64,000 nt of DNA from Micromonospora coerulea. Lineage in GTDB: Bacteria; Actinomycetota; Actinomycetes; Mycobacteriales; Micromonosporaceae. The stretch is taken from contig NZ_JAEMUW010000014.1 of the NCBI RefSeq assembly GCF_016598485.1, forward strand, positions 1 through 64,000. Direction: 5' to 3'. Shown piece after piece: positions 1-6,885 of the stretch; the first letter of the stretch is position 1; each line of letters begins with the position of its first letter. The position numbers and the translations under genes are program-made. The notes below the pieces were generated by a model. It saw nothing but the letters and a program-made list of their open reading frames with translations, was not told where the DNA came from and searched no databases.

Positions 1-133
1 CAGGTAGCAGTCGAAGGCATCGGCTCGTACAGCCATCCGTACAGCCAAGCCCGCCCGCTGACGCCGACACTGCCCGACAACGGCGGACCGGCTGACCAGG
101 TGCATAGCCACCTGACCAGCCATCCGCAATCTT
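1..133. other. Left edge, no gene seen
   Basis: No convincing reading frame on either strand. The stretch ends where the first tRNA-Lys 3' repeat begins. The sequence directly before that repeat does not pair as the 5' half of the anticodon stem, so the intact tRNA gene is not here and is presumably left of the window. Confidence 0.5.
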
Positions 134-178
134 CTCTTAATCCGCGGGTTCGGGGTTCGAGTCCCTGGCGGCGCACCA
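134..178 (+). repeat. tRNA-Lys(CUU) 3'-half repeat, copy 1 (att-like)
   Basis: Runs from the anticodon loop (CTCTTAA, anticodon CTT) through the variable loop, T-arm with GTTCGAGTC, 3' acceptor strand GGCGGCGC and CCA. No D-arm or 5' acceptor strand precedes it, so it is not a complete tRNA gene. The same 45 bases recur at 3328-3372 (two changes) and 4849-4893 (one change), all in the same orientation. A tRNA 3' end next to an integrase gene is the classic attachment site of actinomycete integrative elements. I read it as attL or an inter-element junction. Confidence 0.8.
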
Positions 179-190
179 GCAGGAACACCT

Positions 191-218
191 CAGGCCCGGT
201 CCTCATGGACCGGGCCTG
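191..218 (+). terminator. Rho-independent-like hairpin after tRNA repeat 1
   Basis: Perfect 12-bp stem (191-202 with 207-218), loop TCAT, then ACCCCTTTT. It looks like a tRNA terminator and is duplicated after repeat copy 2. Confidence 0.75.
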
Positions 219-239
219 ACCCCTTTTCTCGACCCAACG

Positions 240-554
240 TCAGCCATCGAAGTGAAGGCCGAGCCTGTCCACGGACGACCGCTGGGACTGCCGGGTGACC
301 TCAACGTAGATGAGCTTGGTGATGGTCGGGGAACTGTGGCCCAGGATGTCCTGGATCTTTTCAATGGGCACGCCCTGCTCGTAGAGGAGCGTGGCGCAGG
401 AGTGGCGTAGATCATGGAACCTGATCCTGCGTATGCCTGCTCGGTCCAGGAGCCGGCCAAAGTGACGGTTGAAGTTGCGGGGTTCGATCGGAGTCCCAAT
501 GCCGGTGGTGAAGACCAACCCGGAATCCTTCCAGTCCTTGCCGGTGATCTTGCG
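240..554 (-). pseudogene. Tyrosine integrase, C-terminal fragment
   Basis: The C-terminal catalytic part of a phage or AICE-type tyrosine recombinase, which joins attP and attB. Visible are HDLRHS (HxxR box), LGHSS (second His region) and the tyrosine in IYVEV. The N-terminal SAM-like domain and the first catalytic Arg box are missing. The alignable part starts near RKITGKDW, around base 554. The stop lies 62 bp from tRNA repeat 1, the usual position of int beside its att site. Upstream the frame runs into debris of a replication gene, so a deletion seems to have fused rep and int remnants. It should be inactive alone because the first catalytic Arg is lost. Confidence 0.8.
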
Positions 555-555
555 T

Positions 556-1328
556 TCAGCGCCTTGGGCGACCCGAGCCCGCTTCGTGGGCGAGTTCTTC
601 GCGGCCGGTGGTTCGTCGTTCGCGGGCGAGGGCGGCGGGCGGTGTTGGCGAGGAGGGCGTCGCCGAGGGTGTGCCAGCCGACGCCGGCGAAGGTGAGGGT
701 GCCGACGATGAGGGTGGTGTCGTCGTCGAGGTGGTCGACGGCTCGAAGGGCGCCGGGCTGCTCGTCGGCTTGGTCCTCATGCCGGCGGAAGGCGACCCGC
801 GTCTCCCGCAGGAGTTGGAAGGCCAGCCAGGTAGCGGCGGGCTTTGGTGAGGAAGTGGCCGCCGAAGCCGAGCATGTGTGCCCAGCGCCGCAGTCGGGCG
901 TAAGGGTTGGCCGTCGGCGTGCTGGCCCGCGCCCAGCAGACGACGGGTCGGCCATGCTCGCAGAGGCCGGCGTCGCGGCGGGCGTCGCAGGGCTCGGATC
1001 GGCAGTCGCAACGCTTGCGATTGATGCAGGTGCGCCGCTTGACCGCGCGGACGTGGACCGGCCCGAAGGACGGTGCGGTGAAGGTGACGAACACGGCCGG
1101 ATGCTTGGAGACGGTCTCGGGGACGCCCTTGCCGCCGACGAGGCCGGCGCGGAGCAGCTGGCGGGCACCAGGTCCGGCCAGGTCAACGAGGGTGACGGGA
1201 TTCAGGTTGCCTCTCGTGTGGCAGTTCGCGGCCCAGCTGGTAGCTGGTACGGCAAAATCTTCCTTATGGCGTATAAGCCTGCCTAATCGCCTAAACGGGT
1301 CTGTCGGCTGTTCCGTCCCTCGCACCAA
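556..1328 (-). pseudogene. RepSA-like replication initiator, frameshifted remnant
   Basis: Reads as the C-terminal half of a pSAM2/AICE replication initiator. Around 1050-1160 it has KHPAVFVTFTAPSFGPVH followed by a Cys-rich stretch (CINRKRCDCRSEPC, CEHGR). YARLRRWAHMLGFGGHF follows. The match then jumps frame near base 840 (LRETRVAFRRHEDQ) and again near 645 (AALARERRTTGREEL), so at least two frameshifts break it. The N-terminus is absent. In living AICEs rep precedes xis and int, and here the integrase remnant follows directly. Family assignment rests on remembered RepSA motifs; inactivity follows from the frameshifts. Confidence 0.7.
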
Positions 1329-1399
1329 CCGGTCAGGGCGTGCCGCACGGATCTTCTCGACCGAAGCCGATGTTCGCGTAACAGGACGGTGAGCAAATC

Positions 1400-2146
1400 A
1401 TGACGTCAGGACTCTCGGGCACCAAGGCTTTGGTGACCGGTGGAACCAGTGGCATCGGGAAGGCCGCGGCTACCGAGTTGGCCCGGCTCGGTGCGCACGT
1501 GGTCTTGTCCGGTCGGGACGAGAACCGGGGCAACGACGTGGTGCAGGAGATTCGTTCGGCCGGGGGTCAGGCCTGGTTCGTGGCCACCGATCTTCACAAC
1601 GAGGCCGCCGCGCGCTCGCTGGCCGCTCGTGCCAAGGAGCAGCTCGGGCAGGTGGATGTACTGATCAACAGCGCTGGCGCCTTCCCGTTCGGTCCTACCG
1701 AGCAGACCAGCGAGGAGACGTTCGACTCGGTGTACGCACTCAATGTCAAGGCGCCATACTTCCTGGTCGCAGAGCTCGCACCCGACATGGCCAAGCGCGG
1801 CCGGGGCGCGATCGTCAATGTGACCACGATGGTCGCCGAGTTCGGCGCTCCGGGGATGGCTTTGTACGGGTCGAGCAAGGCCGCGCTGGTGCTGCTGACA
1901 AAGTCCTGGGCTGCCGAGTACGGGCCCAGTGGCGTACGGGTCAACGCGGTCGGCCCCGGACCGACCCGTACCGAGGGCACCGCGTCCATGGGCGACGCAC
2001 TCGACCAACTGGCCAAGGGCGGACCGGCCGGACGGCCCGGCTCTGCTGAGGAAATCGCCGCCGCAATCACCTTCCTGGCCAGCGACCGGGCGAGCTTCAT
2101 CCACGGCGCGGTCCTGCCGGTCGACGGGGGACGCACAGCCGTCTGA
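1400..2146 (+). CDS. SDR family NAD(P)-dependent oxidoreductase
   Basis: A 248-residue classical short-chain dehydrogenase/reductase, a cytosolic enzyme oxidising or reducing a hydroxyl or carbonyl group. The Rossmann motif TGGTSGIGK lies near residue 13, NSAG near 90 and the catalytic YGSSK near 155. A PGPTRTEG loop and a typical VDGGRTAV C-terminus follow, and the length is normal. The ATG at 1400 starts directly before the first beta strand. It lies between tRNA-Lys repeats 1 and 2 beside integrase and rep remnants, so it may be cargo of the decayed element. The substrate cannot be told from sequence. Confidence 0.9.
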   Translation: MTSGLSGTKALVTGGTSGIGKAAATELARLGAHVVLSGRDENRGNDVVQEIRSAGGQAWFVATDLHNEAAARSLAARAKEQLGQVDVLINSAGAFPFGPTEQTSEETFDSVYALNVKAPYFLVAELAPDMAKRGRGAIVNVTTMVAEFGAPGMALYGSSKAALVLLTKSWAAEYGPSGVRVNAVGPGPTRTEGTASMGDALDQLAKGGPAGRPGSAEEIAAAITFLASDRASFIHGAVLPVDGGRTAV

Positions 2147-2340
2147 ATGATTTCCAAGTGATTTCCAACCGTCCGGTCTGCTCCGCGACGCTGCATCGGC
2201 TGCCGGCGATGCCTGGTCTCACATGATGCGTGACGGATCGGCCTCACCAGATGCTCTACATGATCGCGATGGTCTGACCGCCAGCGCTTGCCTGCGGGGC
2301 CGCGCTGGCGAGACGTCCGCTCATGCCGAACTGAGCGCGG

Positions 2341-3015
2341 TCAGTGTGTTTGGGTCTCCCAGACCGGCTGCTGAGGCTCGTCGTTGTGCACGATGATGTC
2401 GACGTGATCGGTCGGGCGGACCGTAGCGAAGTAGAGCTGTTGGGAGGGGATGTAACGCTCGCGCCAGCGCCGTTCGACTTCGGCCAGAGATAAGACCCGG
2501 CGCTCTCGGATCACGGCACGATCCACGGTCTTCTCGAGCGCGGTCGACACGAAGATGCGCAGGTCCCACCGATCAATCAGTTCCGGGCGCATGAGGAAGA
2601 CGCCGTCGAAGACCAGCACGGCGTCGGCGGGGGCAGTCGTGACCGGCGGGGACAGCGCAGTATCCGCTGTTCGGTCGTAGACCGCGTTCTGGAAGCGTCG
2701 ATCTCCGCCCGGGCCGAGCGGATCGAGCAGGACCCGGGTCAGCGCGTCGTAGTCGTGGGTGTCGAAATAGCAGCCTTCGGCCGAGAACTCGCCGCGCGGA
2801 TAGCGCTGCGCCCGTGGGAAGAGGAAATCATCGATCGTCGCGCGGATGACGTCGCGGCCCTGTGTGCGCAAGACGACGGCCAGCTCGTCGGCGAGGGTGG
2901 TCTTGCCTGCGGCGGGCGGTCCGTCGACGGCAACCCGCGTCGGGTGTGCGACGGTGACGGACCCGACTGCCGCGGCTAGGCGGCCGAGCAACTCGTCGCG
3001 GGTACCTTGGTCCAT
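2341..3015 (-). CDS. Uridine kinase-like P-loop kinase
   Basis: A 224-residue P-loop kinase resembling the uridine kinase/phosphoribulokinase family. Walker A is VDGPPAAGKTTLADEL (near residue 29), followed by IDDFLFPRAQRY, a substrate-side motif of uridine kinase-like proteins. LVFDGVFLMRPEL fits Walker B and lid region, and RERRVLSL the Arg-rich lid. I took the ATG at 3015, since the frame further upstream is low in protein character. It is a single gene between tRNA repeats 1 and 2, convergent with the SDR gene. The actual substrate may be a nucleoside or another small alcohol. Confidence 0.8.
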   Translation of the reverse strand: MDQGTRDELLGRLAAAVGSVTVAHPTRVAVDGPPAAGKTTLADELAVVLRTQGRDVIRATIDDFLFPRAQRYPRGEFSAEGCYFDTHDYDALTRVLLDPLGPGGDRRFQNAVYDRTADTALSPPVTTAPADAVLVFDGVFLMRPELIDRWDLRIFVSTALEKTVDRAVIRERRVLSLAEVERRWRERYIPSQQLYFATVRPTDHVDIIVHNDEPQQPVWETQTH

Positions 3016-3327
3016 GTCCTGCCCCGTCCTAGTCTCGCGAAGGGCGCCGTGTCGAGCCGACCTTATGCGCGCCAGCCTTTTCGCGCCCGCCACGGTCCGA
3101 GTGAGCGAGCTTGCCGCATGTGGAAGTGGCTGCGGTCGCGGCGCACACGGACTATCATGCCGGCGCTGGTCGCTCGGCATGCCTCTGCACACGACAGGTA
3201 GGAAACAAACTGGGCGACCACGGCTGACCCCCACGCGACCCCCACCCCGCGCAAGACGAGCAATCGACACGGCGGCGCGGCAGGCTGAACCGAGGTCATG
3301 CGCCTTGACCGTAATCGAGCGCGAGTT
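3016..3327. other. Intergenic, 312 bp
   Basis: Between the kinase start and tRNA-Lys repeat 2. I see no supported gene. It must hold the kinase promoter, but no clear -10/-35 pair stands out. Confidence 0.4.
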
Positions 3328-3372
3328 CTCTTTATCCGCGGGTTCGGGGTCCGAGTCCCTGGCGGCGCACCA
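3328..3372 (+). repeat. tRNA-Lys(CUU) 3'-half repeat, copy 2 (att-like)
   Basis: Same 45-base segment as copy 1 with two changes: CTCTTTA in the anticodon loop and GTCCGAG in the T-loop. The T-loop change would damage a functional tRNA, so this copy is under relaxed constraint. Homology to copy 1 continues about 55 bp past CCA through the terminator hairpin, which it does not for copy 3. Confidence 0.8.
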
Positions 3373-3384
3373 GCAGTAACACCT

Positions 3385-3412
3385 CGGGCCTGGTCCTCAT
3401 GGACCGGGCCTG
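3385..3412 (+). terminator. Duplicated hairpin after tRNA repeat 2
   Basis: Same 12-bp stem and TCAT loop as at 191-218. Two stem bases differ, and both changes still pair as G-U wobbles. It is followed by ACCCCTTT. Confidence 0.7.
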
Positions 3413-3444
3413 ACCCCTTTGCTCGACCCCAACCTGAGCGGTGC

Positions 3445-3621
3445 TCATGCGGCGGGCATCAGCCCGGCTGAGCGCGGATCAGATGCTCCATCCCGGCTCA
3501 GTGTGTCGTAGCAGCGGGCGATGGACACCGCGATCGTCACCCACGGGCAGAGCCCGCGACCGCGGGTGGGGTCGCCTTCCTCAATGTAGGGGACGAGACC
3601 GGGATGCTTAACGTCTCCTGC
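3445..3621 (-). pseudogene. Unrecognised 58-codon reading-frame remnant
   Basis: An open stretch with protein-like composition, including VPYIEEGDPTRGRGLCPW and VTIAVSIARCYDTLSR, ending in TGA at 3445. A stop lies directly upstream and there is no ATG or GTG start in frame, so it looks like the 3' end of a gene that lost its beginning. I do not recognise the family. It sits just past tRNA repeat 2 and its hairpin, within the second att interval. The rest of 3413-3809 holds nothing else I can support. Confidence 0.3.
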
Positions 3622-3809
3622 TCACCGGGGCTCTGGCAGCGCTACCGACGGGTGGCGACGACCAGCACCGCCTCTGGTGATGAACGGCGGATTGCAGCGG
3701 GACGAGGGGTACCTAGCCTCACCGCCGACCGGCTCGACGGAATCGAGCCGCCGGTCGCCCCGGCGAGCGACTTCCGCAGATCCGCCTAAGGGGTCCGTGG
3801 ACGACCGTC

Positions 3810-4529
3810 TCAGCCAGGCAAGCTCGCGAGCGCGGCGCCGGCGCTGCCGAGCAGCCCGACCAGCACGATCCGTCGGAACGCCACGGGGTCGATGCGGTGG
3901 AACAGTCGGTTTCCCAGCCACCAGCCCAGCGGCACCGCGGGGAGCGCCACAAGGGAGATCCGCACCACATCGGCGTGTACCTGACCGGTCAGCAGGAACC
4001 CCGTCAGCCCTATCAGACTGGTGCCCGAGAAGGTCGCCGCCAGGGTGGCCCGGAAGGTGCGCGGGTCGTAGCCGAGCGACTGGAACGCGGCGACCAGCGG
4101 GGGCCCGTTCGTCCCGGTGGCGGCGGTTAGCACCCCGACGAGGACGCCGATGGCCCCGAGACCGATCCGTCCGGTGCGGATCCGTGCCCTGGACCAGACC
4201 AGCGCTGCACAGCCGAGCACCACGACCGCGATCAGCGCGCTCAGCAGCCGCTCCGGCGCGAGCGCGAGAACCAGCAGGCCGGCCGGCAGGCCGAGCAGGG
4301 CGGTGGCGGTGAGTGCCGCCGCGACCCGCCACCGGGCGTGGGCGCGTTCCCGGATGGCCGCAGTGACGGTCAGCCCGACGCCGGTCAGCGCCGACACCAC
4401 CACGGCGGCGCGCGGGTCGACGGCGGCGGCCAGCAACGGCACGGTCACCAGCGCGTACCCGAAGCCGCTGACCGCCTGGGCGAAGGCACCGAGCAGCACG
4501 ATGCCGAACGCGCTGAGCAGGATGACCAC
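3810..4529 (-). CDS. TauE/SafE family sulfite exporter-like permease
   Basis: An integral membrane protein of about 239 residues with seven to eight hydrophobic segments. It carries two related halves typical of TauE/SafE: AFAQAVSGFGYALVTVPLL near the N-terminus and TGTNGPPLVAAFQSLGYD in the middle, each with the conserved G-x-x-G/N-G-P-type turn. The family moves sulfite, sulfonates or other organic anions across the membrane. I prefer the GTG at 4529 because the hydrophobic part begins there; an in-frame ATG at 4616 would add about 29 soluble residues. It lies between tRNA repeats 2 and 3, so it may be cargo. The substrate is unknown. Confidence 0.8.
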   Translation of the reverse strand: MVILLSAFGIVLLGAFAQAVSGFGYALVTVPLLAAAVDPRAAVVVSALTGVGLTVTAAIRERAHARWRVAAALTATALLGLPAGLLVLALAPERLLSALIAVVVLGCAALVWSRARIRTGRIGLGAIGVLVGVLTAATGTNGPPLVAAFQSLGYDPRTFRATLAATFSGTSLIGLTGFLLTGQVHADVVRISLVALPAVPLGWWLGNRLFHRIDPVAFRRIVLVGLLGSAGAALASLPG

Positions 4530-4608
4530 CCGCTGAGACTGACGCACCGGACGGCGGGCGGACAACCGGCCGGCCCGGAGATCCCCGACACACGACCAGC
4601 GGCCGGCA

Positions 4609-4848
4609 ATGCTCATGAGTCTGCCGCTCAGGCCGGACGGGGGCATCGCCGGGGCCCACCTGGCCGGGGGAACAGCCGCAGAACTCGAAGAACCCCAAAT
4701 CGGTTGCGCAGTACGACGTCGCCTGCTTCCAGGTGAAGTCGCGACAGCAACCCCGACGGCAACCGGTGTAACCAAGGACCACTTGAGCCGACTCCGGGCC
4801 GACGACATTGCCGAGCTTGCTGTCGTCTGGCAGCGACTACGGCTGTGA
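4609..4848 (+). CDS. Possible 79-aa protein beside att copy 3
   Basis: An ATG-started frame whose stop abuts tRNA-Lys repeat 3. The C-terminal part (TKDHLSRLRADDIAELAVVW) has helix-forming, protein-like composition. GC at third codon positions is clearly lower than in core genes of the window, which fits acquired DNA or a non-coding stretch. No family recognised. It occupies most of the 319-bp gap upstream of the TauE gene, and no better candidate is visible there. Confidence 0.25.
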   Translation: MLMSLPLRPDGGIAGAHLAGGTAAELEEPQIGCAVRRRLLPGEVATATPTATGVTKDHLSRLRADDIAELAVVWQRLRL

Positions 4849-4893
4849 CTCTTAATCCGCGGGTTCGGGGTTCGAGTCCCCGGCGGCGCACCA
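4849..4893 (+). repeat. tRNA-Lys(CUU) 3'-half repeat, copy 3 (att-like)
   Basis: Matches copy 1 except one base in the T-stem (GTCCCCGG for GTCCCTGG). The preceding GA extends the match into the true anticodon stem, but the rest of the 5' half is absent. The downstream hairpin is unrelated to that of copies 1 and 2, so this copy is the best candidate for the original chromosomal right junction. Confidence 0.75.
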
Positions 4894-4898
4894 GCAAT

Positions 4899-4933
4899 CA
4901 TCTGGCATTCACCCTTCGGGGGGTGCCCAGATG
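4899..4933 (+). terminator. Hairpin after tRNA repeat 3
   Basis: Two stacked stems: CATCTGG (4899-4905) with CCAGATG (4927-4933), and inner CACCC (4910-4914) with GGGTG (4921-4925). It may be the host tRNA-Lys terminator. The 225 bp from here to 5158 hold no gene I can support. Confidence 0.45.
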
Positions 4934-5158
4934 TCGTTTGGCATGGTGCGGTGTGCACGTCCGGGCAGACGCCTGCCGTCGAGCGACTGCCGCACGCGGC
5001 GGCTGAACCAGCCTCGGCCGATGCGCATAGCGCCTTGTCCTCGTTATGGGCATTGAGGTCGCGGGGACCCCAGCCGCCCGCTCGCCCCTCGCGCTGTGTT
5101 GCCGCTGACCCGGGAGACGCCAAACCACGGCTGGGAGGTGAGCACGATAGGCAGGGGC

Positions 5159-5764
5159 ATGAACGGGGAAGGTCCGGCCGAGCGAGCGGCCGAGAAGTCG
5201 CGAGAGCTTACCGAGGGGGACGACCTCCTACGGGGGAGGGCGGTGCAGAAGCTTGGGGGCTTCTACGCGATCACATTCGGCGCCTCATTGTGGGCCTGGG
5301 ACTCAGCGTTCGAAATCGGCACGCACCGGACCATCTTCTACTACCATCGGCAGGAACTGTTCGTGCTGGCCCTCGTTGTCCTCCTGAGCGCTCTCCTCCT
5401 GCCCCGCCGGGTACATACCCACCCTTGGGTGCTGGTCCTGTTCCTGCCCCCGATAGGGCTCCTGCTGCTAAGACTCGTCGTGGGTCACCCTCACAGCGCC
5501 TTCGAACAGACCGCCGCGCGTGTGGTGAACGTCGCGACCATCGCCGTCGCGCCGTTCGTCGTGGCCATCATCGTCCGGTTACTCGCGCCCAACTACTTCA
5601 CCCTGCCGGGCCGCCGCCTGAAGGTCACCGTGGTGGTGATCGTCGCCATTGTGGCGTTGACCGGCTTCCTCGTCGGCCACTTCAATAGCCGCTTCCTCGC
5701 GTGCCAAGACTTCATCGTGGCCGGCGATGATCCTCCCCCGAACTGCCACAAAGACGAGTGGTAA
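5159..5764 (+). CDS. Multi-pass membrane protein, unknown function
   Basis: A 201-residue protein. A charged N-terminus of about 35 residues is followed by roughly five hydrophobic segments, including ELFVLALVVLLSALLL, VLVLFLPPIGLLLLRLVV and VTVVVIVAIVALTGFLVG. A short tail with two cysteines (CQDF, NCHKDEW) ends it. I chose the ATG at 5159, preceded by GGCAGGGG; an in-frame GTG at 5096 is possible. No family recognised. It is the first gene past the right-most tRNA repeat, and its codon use is less GC-biased than that of core genes, which suggests acquired DNA. Confidence 0.65.
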   Translation: MNGEGPAERAAEKSRELTEGDDLLRGRAVQKLGGFYAITFGASLWAWDSAFEIGTHRTIFYYHRQELFVLALVVLLSALLLPRRVHTHPWVLVLFLPPIGLLLLRLVVGHPHSAFEQTAARVVNVATIAVAPFVVAIIVRLLAPNYFTLPGRRLKVTVVVIVAIVALTGFLVGHFNSRFLACQDFIVAGDDPPPNCHKDEW

Positions 5765-5841
5765 GCCGCTGTCCGTCACGTCGACCGGCCAGGGCGACCA
5801 CATGATCGTGCACGCGCCCACAAGGCCGCCTATCCGTCACG

Positions 5842-6722
5842 TTGCGACCTCGGAGGACACGAACAGCGACCGCGGTCCGGCTGAGGGCCGCCTACCTGGC
5901 GGCCGTGGCTGCCTTCGCCGAAGACAGCCAGGTCACCCGGCTGGCGATCCGGGAACCGGAGGCGGCGGTTCGCGTGGGCCTGGATGGCGACGGGCGTGAC
6001 AGCCGGTTGGCTGTGCTGTTCGGGCCGGATCTGAGCGGCTACCACGACGGAGCGCAGGTACCCGTGGCGGTGGGGTTGGAGCTCGTGCGGCTCATGTTGC
6101 GCGACGGCCCTGGTTGGTGCCGGCTTGAAGCCGAGGAGCGCTTGTTCATCCATGTCGGCTGGGACCAGTACGTGTACCTCGGCAGCACCGACCCATGCCA
6201 GGGGCAGTGGCCCGTGCCAACCGGCATGGGCTCTTCGCGGAACGGATCCAACGGTCGCCATACGACCCGGCGCTCACCGAGGACGCCAGCGCTCGGCCGG
6301 CCGACAGCGGTTTCTGGGACGAGGTCGCCACTATCGCCGTAGAACGCGGCGCCGTGCTTCTCGAAGAGGGCTACGTCTACAACGCCGCCCGCTGGCACCG
6401 CATCACGACCAGCAACCTGGATGCCGTCCGGACACAGTTGGCCCCCCGAGCCCGCCTACTGGTCTGGCCCGACCTGCAGACGAACGTCGACGCTGCGTTG
6501 GCGAACCTGCCCGACGAGGGCCTTAGCGAGGTCATCTGGCAGGACCACAACGGTCAGGTCAACTGCCGATGCGTTGAGGAAACGGTCCACGGTGCACTGC
6601 GCATCCGGTTGGCCGAAGCCCAGGCCGCCATCGTCCTTCCGCTCATGGACGAACGTCACCCACTGCTGAGTGCGGTCCGACCCGATCCGGACGGCGTCCT
6701 GCGTGCCCGTTGGGCACCCTGA
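5842..6722 (+). pseudogene. Hypothetical protein split by a one-base frameshift
   Basis: The first part (5842 to about 6200) reads EDSQVTRLAIREPEAAVRVG and later LFIHVGWDQYVYLGSTDPCQG. The second part, one frame back, reads VARANRHGLFAERIQRSPYD and runs to 6722. The frames join at a GGGG run near 6199-6202. Restoring one G gives a continuous protein of about 290 residues, so one base seems lost from a five-G run. This may be a real mutation, phase variation or a sequencing error. The start is uncertain (TTG at 5842; no good ATG or GTG). I do not know the function. Confidence 0.65.
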
Positions 6723-6885
6723 GGATCGATGCCCACGCCAGCGACCAGCTCTCCCATCCGCACTTCTGCCCCTTAGCTAGGGGGCTGCCCCGGGTGCACG
6801 CGCCGCATCCCCACCACGATCTCGTCGCGGCTTCGTTCACGGCCCACCGACATGCGGCGCCGTTTGGCCCTGGAGGGCCGGTCCG

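Noticed and set aside
134..178. Complete tRNA-Lys gene
   Set aside because: No D-arm, 5' acceptor strand or paired anticodon stem upstream in any of the three copies.
4628..4897. Frame starting RRGLEPRTRGL on the minus strand
   Set aside because: This peptide is the well-known false translation of the antisense of a tRNA T-arm; here it is the reverse of tRNA-Lys repeat 3.
4800..5123. Minus-strand extension of the TauE gene with GTRTPNPRIKSHS
   Set aside because: Again an antisense reading of the tRNA 3' end, so not part of the permease.
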